NCBI GenBank assembly: GCA_024663395.1
Contig: JANFAH010000012.1
Coordinates: 1,488,001-1,552,000, forward strand
From: Pisolithus tinctorius
Taxonomy: Eukaryota > Basidiomycota > Agaricomycetes > Boletales > Pisolithaceae
Length of the DNA stretch: 64,000 bases
Reading direction: 5' to 3'
This document shows positions 47,877-59,092 of this stretch, in pieces. Position numbers and translations under genes: made by a program. Within the stretch, counting starts at the first letter, position 1, and each line of letters opens with the position of its first letter. The notes beneath the pieces are model-generated. The model was not told the origin of the DNA. It saw only the letters and a list, made by a program, of their open reading frames with translations, and searched no databases.

Positions 47877-48841
47877 TGTAGGGAAGATCCCTAGGCTCGA
47901 CCCAAGGGGTGCTGAGTAGGAAGGAGACGTAGGATGCGATGGTAGAGTCGGTCGAAGAGTCGAATGTGGGTCACGGAATTTAATTCCGTAGAGTCGAAGG
48001 AAGGGACAGACTTGCTTTTGAAATTCCGGACGACGATCTTGCGCCAAGGAAGTAACTCCGAGACGAATTAAGCGCGCAGGAGAGGCAAACGAGTACTGAT
48101 GGATCAAGGACGCGAAGACACAGTAGACACAGTAGACGCAAAGACACAGATACGCAGCGGACTCAGAGGACGCAAAGACTCTTTGAACTCTTTAGACTCA
48201 CACTAGACGCAGAATGTGGGTCCCAAAAGAGATTATTTTCGTTTCGTCGCTGAGGCGGTATTATATAGTACATGGATAGTAAGGTACTGATCGGAGAAAT
48301 GTGGGGCGGGAGAAGCAAAACTCCGAAAAATAAAGGGGACGACGTGTCAGACGTCAAAGCCATACAGCAACGTGTGAAAACAAACTGTAAGGTAGTAACT
48401 GAGAAATACAACAGGAAAGACGGGTATCTTCCGACAGGGCGAGTGTACACTGTACCGTAGAGTGGAACGCGAAGGGTAGAGGCCGTAGGTAGAAAGGGGT
48501 TCTCGCTTTGCGGAGAAAGGTTCGCGGGAAAGGAACGAGAGGGGTAACCGGAGTTTTTACCGATGATCTGCGTGATTTTCCAACTACGTGGCGAGGCGAG
48601 GGTTGAAGCGGCATGACTGCGGAATTCCGGATAGACGTATGTCAGGTTGATGTTGACGCAGAATTTCGGGACGATGACTGGTGTGTGTTATTGATGGACC
48701 GGGGAGCTCCGAAGGTTCGACAGGTGAGGCAGCGCACGAGGCAGAAGGGATAATTCCGAAGACGATAGACGTGGATGGTAACGGTGGAATTTTGGTGTTG
48801 GCATCCCTATTTCGGCCTCAGGGAGTATACTACTCCCTACA
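47877..48841 (+). mobile_element. candidate solo LTR nested in element C
   Basis: A 965-bp segment that interrupts the gag-protease region of element C begins TGTAGGGA and ends TCCCTACA, an inverted terminal pair with TG..CA ends. It has a TATTATATAG box at about 48250, is noncoding, and is rich in GACGCA-type repeats at 48105-48200. The flanking bases (AAAGC and CCGCT) do not form a target duplication, so the borders or the interpretation may be wrong. Confidence 0.45.
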
Positions 48842-51470
48842 CCGCTCTTCCAGGGGGTACCCGAATGTGGGACCTGTGGAGCAGTGACCCAGAAATTGGC
48901 TACGAGAGTAGACGTGAACTCGCATCCCTTCTGGTAAGTCATCATCATCAGTTGTGACTCTATTTCCAGCGTCCTCGCTATCATCATCACTCCAGATACT
49001 CTCCAGGTCTGGTACATCATCATCTTCATCAGAGATGGTAGGTCCTATCGGGTGAATGAAGTTTGCAGTCACTTCGGTGTCGTCATTCAATGATTTGGCT
49101 AGTTGCCATTGACATTCTACATTGCCAAAATCAACATCTATCCCAAAGCTTGCAACCCTGGGGGGCTTGCTTAACGATGATACAGTGTGTCTTGTTGGAC
49201 AATTGTGGGAGAAGTGCCCTGGTTTATGACAGATGTAACACAGACCCTCAGCCTTGTGCCGCTCCTGCTCATCTTTACTGAGCTTAGGCGTGTCGTGCTT
49301 ACACTTGTCCAAATGTCCATCATGCTTTCCCTTAGACTGACGAGCATCCGTTGATGCCACCTCCTTTCGCAGCTCATAATCCCTACATTTTCTCTGGTGA
49401 CATCTCCATTCACGCTTGGAGGACTCAGGTCCCTCTGGAGAAGCAGCAGCGCTGGCCACGGCTTGCTTCTTACTTTGTCGTCTTTGGGACTTCGGAATAT
49501 AATCTCCTGTTATGGACTGAGTGATCTCAAGAACCTCTGTGCTCACTATCACTCTCTTCAGTGAAGAGATCTCTGGGTTTAGCTTTTCTCTCCACAAGTC
49601 TCGCTGGAGTTCTTTGTGAAGACCTGACCAGAGTTTATGGACTTTAGCACGTTCATCTGTTTCCCCTATCATGTTCCAGAGCTCGTTCAACTCGTACACA
49701 TAATTTTTTACAGTTTTAGAATTCTGGTAGCATGCCTGTAGCTTCTCTCTCTGCTGTAGGTGGAAATTGATAGGGAAGCAATAGTTAAATAGCTCCATAA
49801 AGAAATCTGACAGTCTCCATTTATAGGGGTCTCCAGATACTTCGTGCACATAGAACTTGTACACCTTACCCATCAGATAATGTGACAGCACGAAAGCACG
49901 TTTCTTCAGGGCCACTCGGCCATCCTCAATGTATGCTGTTCCTTCGGTGACAAAACGGTGGTACAAATGTGTGTCATCTGACCCATCATACTTATTCAGT
50001 GGAATTGGTTTCAACGTTGTCTTTTGTCTCGACTTCGACCATCTTTTTGCATTACGGTGTCCCCGTTTATGCTTTCAGGATCTCCCTCGCCTGTGGTGCC
50101 TACTCCCATCTGATGAATTGGAGTTCATTGAGCTACTAGTGGTAGAGGAACCATCATCACTATTTGATGACGAGCTGCTATCATCCGAAGATGAGCTGCC
50201 ACTCATCAAATGTGTTTCGTTCAAATCCTTGGATTTGGGGGACGAGGTGTCATCCGAGCTGCTGCTTGAATCAGGCGTAGTCCCTGTGGAATCTGAGCTG
50301 CTCTCGCAATGAGGGTTTCGCCTGGATCGACATTTCTTCCCCTTATGTCTGTCAGGATGTCTGTCACCCTTTTCCAGGCATTTCAATGTCAACCCAATAT
50401 AACTTTTCAGATCAATTTGTTTAACAGGTTCCATCGCTTTCAGCGTCCTTTGCTGTTCGCGATGCTTGTCATCCCATCGAGCAACCCTCTCCACTATTTT
50501 CCTTATCGGGTTTGGGGTTATTCCGGAGGAGTAGGTGGCAATTTTCATCACCTTCGCTTTCTGGTGAGACCTCTCCTTCTTTTTCTTAGAAGCGCTGTTC
50601 TTCCTGGTCAACTTTGTATTGACCCTGCCAGCGGGTGACACCGAGTTCGCCGGCTTATTCCCTGAGGGTCCAGGTTCGTCACCATCACTTCGGCTAAGCC
50701 TCTGGGCCATTTTCCAAGATGCCAGTGCAGCACATTGTGCTTCGGGGTTCCCCTCCTCACCGCTTAGGCTCAGTGCCCCCCAATTCCTGGGGTTGATACC
50801 CTTTCCCTTCATATCTCCAGGGTGGCTTTCAGGTTCTGAAGAAGTGTCCGCACGTGAGTACCTCTGCATGGATATTGATCTCCTCCTAATTCTTTCCCTT
50901 TCATCAGGGGTCAGATTTCTCTCAGCTTCTTGAACTGTTCACTCAAGTTCAGGCCATAGTTGACTACCTCCAGTGCGCCTTTCACGCGATTTCTTTCGCA
51001 CCACCGTGGTCCACGACTGCAGGTCGTTTGGCTCTACCTGTCTCACTCATAGGCAAGGGTGAAGGGGCATTATTCCTGGTATTTTCAGGTAGTTCTATCT
51101 GTACACTGTGAGCTGGTACCGATGCTCTAACAGTACTGTTTTCATAGCTCTCCAGGAGCCTGAACGCCCCAGGATACACTGGCGAGACTAATCTCGAGCC
51201 AGGCTCATCTACAGTCGCACCTCTGGGTGCCAGACTTGCACTTCTGGTGCTTACTCGCATGACATCGCTGTACTTTCGGGCAGTGTTGGCTGGGTTCTCG
51301 GTCAGGATTGGGGGGTGACTTCCGACAGGAGTCATTTTTGACAGTGGGGAACTCTCGACAGCTTCAGCACCAGGCTTGGCTGTCAGGCTATGGGGTAGGG
51401 AAGCCACTCGAGCTCGAGTAGCTCAGCGGAGGTTGTATCGAGCATTCTGTGTTTCTGGAAATTTTGACAT
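48830..51470 (-). pseudogene. gag: Gag region of element C
   Basis: A start ATG at 51470 opens MSKFPETQNARYNLR, which meets TGA at 51423-51425 where CGA is expected. The frame then continues 51407-50982, breaks, and resumes through 50869-50075 (Ser/Asp-rich) and 50014-48830. The last part contains the capsid-like region (WRLSDFFMELFNYCFP..F, about 49800) and a zinc knuckle CYICHKPGHFSHNC (about 49232-49191). It ends at the candidate nested LTR. A second TGA follows WPELE near 50935. The coding is therefore a decayed gag with several stops and at least one frame break. Confidence 0.85.
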
Positions 51471-51580
51471 GATACTCACCTCTTTTCTATGCAAGGGATC
51501 AGTTTGCAAATTGTTGAGGGAGGTATCGAGGGAGGATGTGTGTTTAGAGTTTTAGACCAGTGTTAGAGAGGATAAAAATA

Positions 51581-51869
51581 TGTGACTCTGAGGTGAAGTA
51601 GTAACACTTGTGACGTAGACACAAGAGACTTTCCTTTAGACATGCTACACAATTATCCAGACATTGTGGTCTGTATTGATGTAGGGAAGGAAGTCCCTCT
51701 ATCTCTACGTAGTACGAGTCTCTTTATACTGTAGCTAACAGGCACGAAACATCAACGCAGATGAACGGGATAAGTAAATCAAAAAGATAAATGAGAAACA
51801 AATTGGATCTGTCAAGTGAACGAACATCTCTTGGGAACATACTGTCAACCGTCGGTCCGAAACCCTACA
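51581..51869 (-). repeat. 5' LTR of element C
   Basis: The partner of 41530-41818. All 11 differences are C/T or G/A exchanges. At one CpG both copies have decayed in different ways: TG in the left, CA in the right. Confidence 0.95.
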
Positions 51870-52172
51870 CCTCGTCTCAGCTAGTCAATAGCGTCGGAAT
51901 TTTCCGGAGTGCATGCAGACTCAAGACTGGGTTGACTAGCCATATGGAAGTCTTTCTCAAACTGGGCGATATACGCTAGTGCACGATTGCTATATCAGGA
52001 ACATCAGGAAACGGGCGCCCGGAGAACGAGATTAATGAGGGTATATAGAATGTGCGCATACATCACGTAGAACCACGTGATGTGGTATTCCCTGTCAGTG
52101 GTTTGAAATTTGAAGGAAAATGGCATGTGATGACACTGCCTTCTCTGTGTCTGGAATTGATTACGGACATGT

Positions 52173-52550
52173 CTTAACATTAGGCTTTCCAGAGCTGGTT
52201 TACCAGGTAGCATGAACATTGTAACGCAGTATTACTCATTCACCAACAGCCGTGGAGATCATAGACTTCACCCATGAAGATCATACCTGGCAATACCATT
52301 ATAATGCGTGCCAAAATCTGCATAATTCGTCTATTTGTCTACAATGCATTACAGAGATTCCTTAACATCGGGTTTTTTGGAGCTGGCTTACCAGACAGCA
52401 TAACCATTACAATACAGTATGATTCGTTCATCAATGGCTATGGAAGTCATAGACTTGGCCCATGAAGATTATGCCTGACAATACTGTGATAATGCGTGCC
52501 GAAATATTTATGTAGGAATAAAAGTTTAATATTTTTGGCAGATGGTGATA
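52173..52550. repeat. 188-bp tandem duplication
   Basis: CTTAACAT and the following sequence (GAGCTGG.TTACCAG, CATAGACTT, CCCATGAAGAT, ATAATGCGTGCC) repeats at 52173 and 52361. The two copies differ at scattered positions. The rest of 51870-53270 has no recognisable gene. Confidence 0.8.
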
Positions 52551-52599
52551 GGCTGGCACTCAGTCACGGCTTACTAGCACTGTAATTAGGTGCGGGCAG

Positions 52600-52855
52600 A
52601 ATGGATCGCGCCGCGGAGGGTGAGTCACACGTGCGGTGCCAGTGTGTGCGGGGGCGACGAGCAGACATTCTCGTCTCCGAGTCATGGGATCCCATTTGTT
52701 CACTAGCTAGTCTCTTCTATGTGTGATGTATTTCATATACTCGTTCTCTGGGACGCATTAGATCTGTGCTACTCACTGTCCACCTCGCGCTGCTCCCCTT
52801 ACTAGGGCATTCATCCATTCCCGCCCCTTCGGGCGTTATCTCTTTTGACAGGATA
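52600..52855. repeat. dispersed repeat, copy related to 61965-62165
   Basis: This segment and 61965-62165 share GAGCAGACATTCTC or AAGCAGACATTCTC, ATTT.ATAT.(C)TTGTTC-type text, GC(C/T)(C/A)CT(T/A)C.C.C and a shared end block. The identity is moderate. Where this copy has CpG, the other often has TpG or CpA. Confidence 0.5.
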
Positions 52856-53471
52856 CATGGGAGACATACCGGTGTTTTTGGTCGATGCTACGACGGGTCC
52901 ATGTGACGGAGCCAGAGTTGTTGGGAGATTCGGTGTTCCAGCCGTACCGAACTTCAACTATCCACACGTTCTAAGTTTTCTTCGCTTTTTTTTATCTTAC
53001 AAGTTGGCGACATCGGTCCTCAGTAACGGGATGTCGGACATCCCGTCCACCTGAATTAGTGTTGCGTCGTTATTCATTTAGTATATCTTCAGTTTTGCAG
53101 ATGCGCTACAGACGTACCATGACAATACTTACGTGTGTCACATCTCGGATAGTAGTACTTCCTAGTCTCACGTACCGGTAACAGTCCAACTGTCCTGGAG
53201 CACCAGCAATGACATGCGATTAGCTTAAACTGTGATGTCGGTCCTATCATTTTGGCGAGTAAGTTACACATTAGAACCTGATGCCTTCGTCGGAGTCATC
53301 ACTAGCACCGTCTTCATCCAGATCAACCTCATTACTGGCAAGCTCGTCCTCGTCCTCTGCCTCGCTGGCCTGAGCAGCCCCGGACTGCTCGTCTTCGTCA
53401 CCATTGTTTTCCTCTGAATTCCAGCCATCGCTTGCGTGATCTGTAACCATGTCAGAGTCATCCATGTCACA

Positions 53472-56400
53472 CTAGCTGGCGCTAGCACACCTGCCTTCGG
53501 CATCAGAGTGCAGTTCTTCATCGTCTTCGTCTTCATCATTGACTTGGACACCGGGCATTAGTGGCGTTGGGTATTGTATCTCGTGACCAACACCTATCCC
53601 TGCAAAACGACAAAACATGTCTCGGTCTACAAATCTATGAACTCTCCTCAGCCCGTGATCACATGTGAGCGAAATAATGGAAAGCAGCATACATGTTGAC
53701 ATAAAATGAACATCGATCATCATCATCTGTTGGATTCCTTGCAACGGAAAACCCTTTCCTCAGCAGTGTAGTCGTACGACCATCAGAAAAACATGGAATG
53801 AGGTGACATGCACGAATCACGAGCGAAGGATCCAGAAAACCAAAAGCATTGTCATCGCTCTCTGGAACAAAGCCAACCTTAGGAAGCCGTGCCCCACGAA
53901 AACCCCAGCAATACTGGGGTTCTACTCCGAGCCAGCGAACCCACAATAATTCCATGGTCTGTGGAGAACGACATCTTGCATTTGGACCAACATGAAGGAC
54001 ATCAATGTGGAACGCACGGAGCACCTGGGCATACCAGAATGGATGTGCATCAGGTCCATCTTCCTGGGATAGAGTCATGACGAAGCACTTGGGACCTGGT
54101 CGCAGGATGTCCTGTCCACGACGGACATCATAAGTGGTGTAATTAATGCGAAGTATGGTGGATTGAATAATCCGGTTTAAGCCACCAATGATTCGGAGGT
54201 CATTACGTTCATCGTCAGTGAAGGAATGTTCATCTCCATCATATGCGTAACCGTGTAGTCGAGACAGCAGATGATCTTTCATCCTTGGCACGAAATCCTG
54301 CAGGAGTGGGAATCAGAGAATATCAGACGCATTTGCACATTTGCCCCACCTTCACTGCAGGGTCTGATCGATTCTCTTTGAGGAAGCTTGCGAGGTTGAT
54401 TGCATTGCATGGTAGAGCGTTCATGGTATGGTGAAGTTCTGGTGATGAAGCGTCCGATATCTCGGCTTCAGGGACTGTTGTTTGAGCTGCAAGACTGCCA
54501 AGCTGCCTCCGAATACGCGTAACCCGTCTCTCATGCTTTGTAAGTCCCATAGCAACATCTCTTTTGTTTGTGTGCCGATAGGACCTCTTGATGAAACGGT
54601 GGGCAAGTTCACCCTACGAGAATTCACTCAGGAACAGCGCATCACTGTATCGAGCCTGCTCACCACTTGTGTTGTATAAGAGTCGGTTGTCCCAAACGTC
54701 TGGATGGATCTTGTATAATCCCCCAGCGCATGAAATTTATATGTAAGGATGTTGAATGACTTTGGGCGAGCGCCTGACGAAGGGGGATTTACGGGCCCAC
54801 GACCAGATTCTGATTGGGCTTGTTGTCGTCGATGTCGTGCAGCAGCTTCACTGGGTAGTTCACATGTCTTGAAAGCCTCACATGTCTTCTGCTGGAACCT
54901 CCGAATCTGGGCGCTGAGTTTCTTCAAAGCCTGGTCAAGTTGTGCCAAAGAATCGTCGGAGTGCAGTCGAAGCTTCGCAAGGGCATGCCATTCAGAAAGA
55001 CGGAATAGAAGTGTCCTGATGATGGCGTCATGCTCTGGAGGGAACAACCCTTCAAATGCCGGGATTGAACACTGCGGTTTTGAACTTGAGCCCCACGACC
55101 AAAGTGGGAAGTAGAGTGCCACCAACCTGCAGCATATCCTCGAAATGCCTTGCAACGTGCTGCCTCATTTCTGCCACGTTCGGTGGAAAACGGCGGATCC
55201 CATCAATTCCAAATGGCGATATTTCAGAAAATCTACAATATTTTGTCACGATGAGAATACTGATGGGTTTATTTGAATGTTGTAGACGCTGACCTTTCAT
55301 TTAGTGTAGTGACCAACCCGGGGTCCAGAGCATAAAGTATCCGGATCAAGTGCTTGAGGATGGACTTCAACACTCCAAGTTCGAATTCATGCATCAGATC
55401 CACAACGAGAATCAAGAATATATTAAAACCAAACGGCAAAAGGCGTTCAGCAAAAGTATTCTTAAAATCCTTCAGTGTGAAATACGAAGGAAATTAGAGA
55501 TATTCCGCTCACCAACGTAGGCACCAAGGAGTGCTCCTTCAGAATTCCCTCAACGGCCGTGCACTTAATGGCCTTTCCGCACTGGTAGATCGCATGTCTT
55601 GCAGAACGTATCTTGTCCTGTAAATAAATGCGTGCCTTGGAGAGGCGTACCGAGATATCTGAGGCAAATCCAAGACGAACAAAGGAGGACTTCGAAACGT
55701 AACATCGGGGACAAGGGCACGACCCATTGTCACGAATAGTTGCAAGAATGGTTCTGTTGAATGAAAATTAACTTGTGAAGGCAGAAGAGCGCTTGACCTA
55801 CTTTTCCGGATAATCAGCTGAATATGTAAAAATTCGAGGATAGATACGACGGAGCACCCCATCATGGCATCTAAGGACAATTCCATTTCGGTAAGCCGCA
55901 ATGAATTCATCATCCAGTAGAAGCATCCAGATTGCATGGAAGAGTTCACGTTTGCAGTGTGCAAGTAAATCACCATGATTCTTCGTCTTCATGAAGGTAT
56001 TGATGAAAGCGTTGAGTGATTCTGGCAGCTACATGTCACCTTCATAACTGCCCGCTGCGCACAAGGGTGTGAAAGCTCACCGGTGGAATGAGAGCGACCG
56101 GATGACATGGTCCTGAAACAGCACAGGCACGCCTATACTTGGATAAGTTTCCGAAGAAGAGGTAGATTGGCCATGCTTTCGCATGACCGAACTGCGCGAG
56201 CTGTGTGCTATCAGACCAGAACATCAAGCCAGCAATGGCTCGTTCGAGTTTACATCCATCGTCCCTCCTCTGTTTTTGTATCTCGTCATGAGCTTTGTTC
56301 CAGGCGTCGGATGTGTAGAGTTCATCGTAGAGGCGCTGCTCTCGGCCTGTTACAGGAGATTTCCAGATTCGTTTGAACGGAGTGAAATGGAACCATTTTG

Positions 56401-57597
56401 CGGCCGGCTCCTTGAACGCGGACCGTATGACGGGTACGAGAGGTCGGAAGGCAAGCCCACGAACTGTGAATTTTCGTTCATCACCTTCAGAGCATTTCTC
56501 GCGTGATGGCACTCGAATATCCACCCCCACGTCTGTCTTCCAACCATCCCAGTCAACGGCATTTGTTAAATTGGATTCGAGCGCAGCTTCTGCTTTGTCC
56601 AGGGTTCTCATTGCTGTCTCTGCGTTGAAACCAGAAATATCGTCGAGCTTAAAGTCACCTGCGAATAGCACCTCGTCAACAAGCCGATTTGTCTCACGGC
56701 TTGATTTCTCGCCATTGCCTAGCAATTGCCAAGCCATCATCCTCCACACCGACATGCTAGACCATGGCCAGGGTGCTGGCTGGTGATCTGCAACTGAGCC
56801 CACAGCCGCACCACCATGATCGTTCTTGCCAAAATTGGCGAGTTCCTCGGTAGGAACACTTTGTTCGGGGTCATAAGAGGGGCGATGCCGATATTCACGG
56901 GCAATTCCAAATTTATTGAAACTGGTGCGGAACGAGTCGAAGACGTGGAGAATTATGCGATGTAAAACGGAGGAGGTAGGGGCCGGTTGATGAACTGGGC
57001 AAGGTGGCTCGGGAAGTTGGTCTCGGTACCGAGCAGGTAAGCGCCGTGTCCTCGGTGGAAGCACATTTGGTTGGGGATTATCTAGATTGCATTAAGCTCT
57101 GGTGTTCGGTGAGAGAGGTGGATGATCCTGAAATGAACGTACTATTTGCAGCCTGAGTGTCTGCTTGTGGCAATGAAACCTCGGGGGTCGAAGAATTTGT
57201 TGACTCTTCTGGAGGAAAATTTGCGGTTGAGCTCTGTACTGGAATACTTGGGAGAGTTTGAGAGTCGGGCTATGGGCTATTCTGAGGGAGCGTGCTAGTG
57301 GTGTCTCGTAAAAAACTGACTTACTGGCATTGTGACTGCCACTGGCAGCGGCTGACTCGGAGGGTCTAAGCCTAATGATGGCACCGTACTAACCTTCAGG
57401 CGCTTGGCTGGTCGTTCTTCAAGTTGCACTGATTCATGCAAGCTACTGCCCGTGTCTCGTAGGAATTTCCGGCGTTGACGGAACTGCTCTTGATAGTGGT
57501 GACACTGTTGACGGTGCTGGGTCAATGCAGCAGCACTTGAAAAGGTGCGACTTGCACATTTCATGCTGCCACATCGTCGACTCGTACCACTGGTCAT
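53472..57597 (-). CDS. Plavaka/CACTA-like transposase, intron-rich, apparently intact
   Basis: It runs from a C2H2 finger (CASRTFSSAAALTQHRQQCHH, near 57545) through a charged linker to transposase blocks. These include TPFKRIWKSPVTGREQRLYDELYTSD with FWSDSTQLAQFGHAKAWP (about 56400-56160), HCKRELFHAIWMLLLDD (55960), RRIYPRIFTYSADYPEK (55850), VVDLMHEFELGV (about 55400), FEGLFPPEHD, SFNILTYKFHALGDYTRS, YTTQ|GELAHRFIKRSYRHTNK, and a C-terminal domain with YTTYDVRRGQD and NIFVDRDMFCRFAGIGVGH. Splice joins I checked are in phase. A possible first exon starts at ATG 57695 and joins in phase 2. The main frame ends at TAG 53472-53474. An acidic open frame continues in the same frame to 53271, so the tail may be longer. 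No TGA interrupts it, unlike the LTR elements. Confidence 0.82.
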
Positions 57598-57699
57598 GAT
57601 TGGTTATCCGCATGTAATAGAGCAAACACCAAAGAAGATTGCTAACATTAGCAACGTATTACTCACCTTGGAGCCTGCCATAAGTTCACTGGCATTTGC

Positions 57700-59092
57700 C
57701 ACACTAGCTAGCGCTAGTAGCCACTGCGAAAACGAGATTCTGTCAGTACAGTAAAATAGACCGCGGAAGGTGGTCTGCCTGTAATATAAATGCGGCTAAC
57801 CGTATTCCTCAACCAAATCTGACTGTCAGAAATATTTGGGAGCTTCTCTGTACTAAATCCAGACTTCGTGAAATCCACTCCAAGTCGAGCCGCCTCAGCA
57901 AAAATCTCGACATATGGTTTGGAGACAGATCACGTGTCCGTACCAAATCTGTCATCCAAACAGATCAGCATCATCATATCGTCTGTCTACCGTACTACTA
58001 GTACACACCGTTAGTAAGGACTTCTCATCTACCTGGATGCTGACTGACCTCCAGATAAGGGGATGGCTGATTTTCTTGATGTCCGAGCGTGCTTCTGCTT
58101 GCCTGCCCGGGCCTGTATGCCGTGACGCCTTCCGGACAGGTCGTCGACACTTTGTGAAATTTTCTTCGAGGCGCTCCTCTCTGCCAACCCTCACCAGCCA
58201 CCCACCGTCCCCTAGGTTCCCACACCCTCAGATATACCATGGCACCTTCGTGCATATTGCACAAGTCGAGGTGAGTCGTTGACACAGGCTACTGAACGCG
58301 TCAGTCACCGGACCTCTAACAGACTGCAACAGACACCTCTATATTCACTGACTACCAGGCAAGTCGCGAGATATCGTTTGTCGCAAACACCAGCTAACAG
58401 CCATCCAGTGCACAACCAACCACAACAGCACATACCGCTACTTCGACTTCAAGTTCACCGACATCCACCACCTCGTCGAGCACCCCCACATCCTCGTTGA
58501 CACCCCCACACCTCATCCTTTGTCACCATTGTAGGCGGGGAAACATATCTGATATTATAAGCTGCGAATTGTGGCGTCGGTGTCTCCCCATGTGACCTCC
58601 GGGTGCCGGTGCCGTTTTTGCAATTGCTTTTGGTTCACGCCGGCGCCGTTCTTTGCGCTGTTTTGGGGGGAGGGGGGGGTGCGCCTTCGTCCATGCAGCT
58701 CTTCTAATGTTGTTTATATTACGTCGCGCGCACGTCGTCATCACAAAAATTCCGGAATGAATATTTTTAAATACTTGAGCAGATCTGGAAAGGGCTACTT
58801 GGTGTCGGTACCATCTGATGAGCCATGATAGTCTTCATGTAACCTCAATATCTTGTAAACCTGAAAACCGAGTGATCTAGGACATCATACAAAACCGGTA
58901 GTAGAGAAGGCAGTTAGATTCAAGCAGATTCTCCAGACTTTCCAGGCACTCTAGGTAGTTCACGACAGGACAATGTTTCCAATTTCTACAAGGCACACAA
59001 AGACTATACATCGACACTCCAAGTAGTCCATAATCTGCAGCGTCCACATGATAGTACCAAGTCTTTCCAGCCATACAGAGGAAAGCAGACAG
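57700..59092. other. no recognisable gene
   Basis: All frames are short. 58661-58680 holds a G-rich stretch (GTTTTGGGGGGAGGGGGGGG). The stretch contains the upstream region of the Plavaka gene, the region downstream of the DUF6698 gene, and nothing else I can name. Confidence 0.35.

Larger units (their letters stand above)
41530..51869 (-). mobile_element. element C: full-length Ty3/gypsy retrotransposon (10.3 kb)
   Basis: LTRs of 289 bp at 41530-41818 and 51581-51869 are flanked by a perfect 5-bp duplication CCTCG (41525-41529 and 51870-51874). In the element orientation (minus strand) the LTR reads TGTAGGG...GTCACA. Gag lies at the right, then protease, reverse transcriptase, RNase H, integrase, a chromodomain-like block and a C-terminal extension at the left. 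A polypurine tract (GGAGGGGGGAA on the minus strand) sits at 41819-41829 beside the 3' LTR. The LTRs differ at 11 positions by hand count, all transitions. At least nine in-frame TGA codons and a likely nested insertion show the copy is dead. Confidence 0.95.

Noticed and set aside
51540..51580. Primer binding site of element C next to the 5' LTR
   Set aside because: The minus-strand sequence after the LTR (TATTTTTATCC) has no TGG at the start and no match I trust. It may use a different priming mode.
53478..57716. Shared CACTAGCT(A/G)GCGCTAG motif at 53470-53490 and 57700-57720 as terminal repeats of the Plavaka element
   Set aside because: It is short and in the same orientation, and the first copy is in the coding region. 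Chance or a palindromic hotspot is as likely.
58025..58285. Short antisense frame upstream of the Plavaka gene
   Set aside because: No similarity, no start context and no splice sites. It looks like a chance frame in GC-rich sequence.
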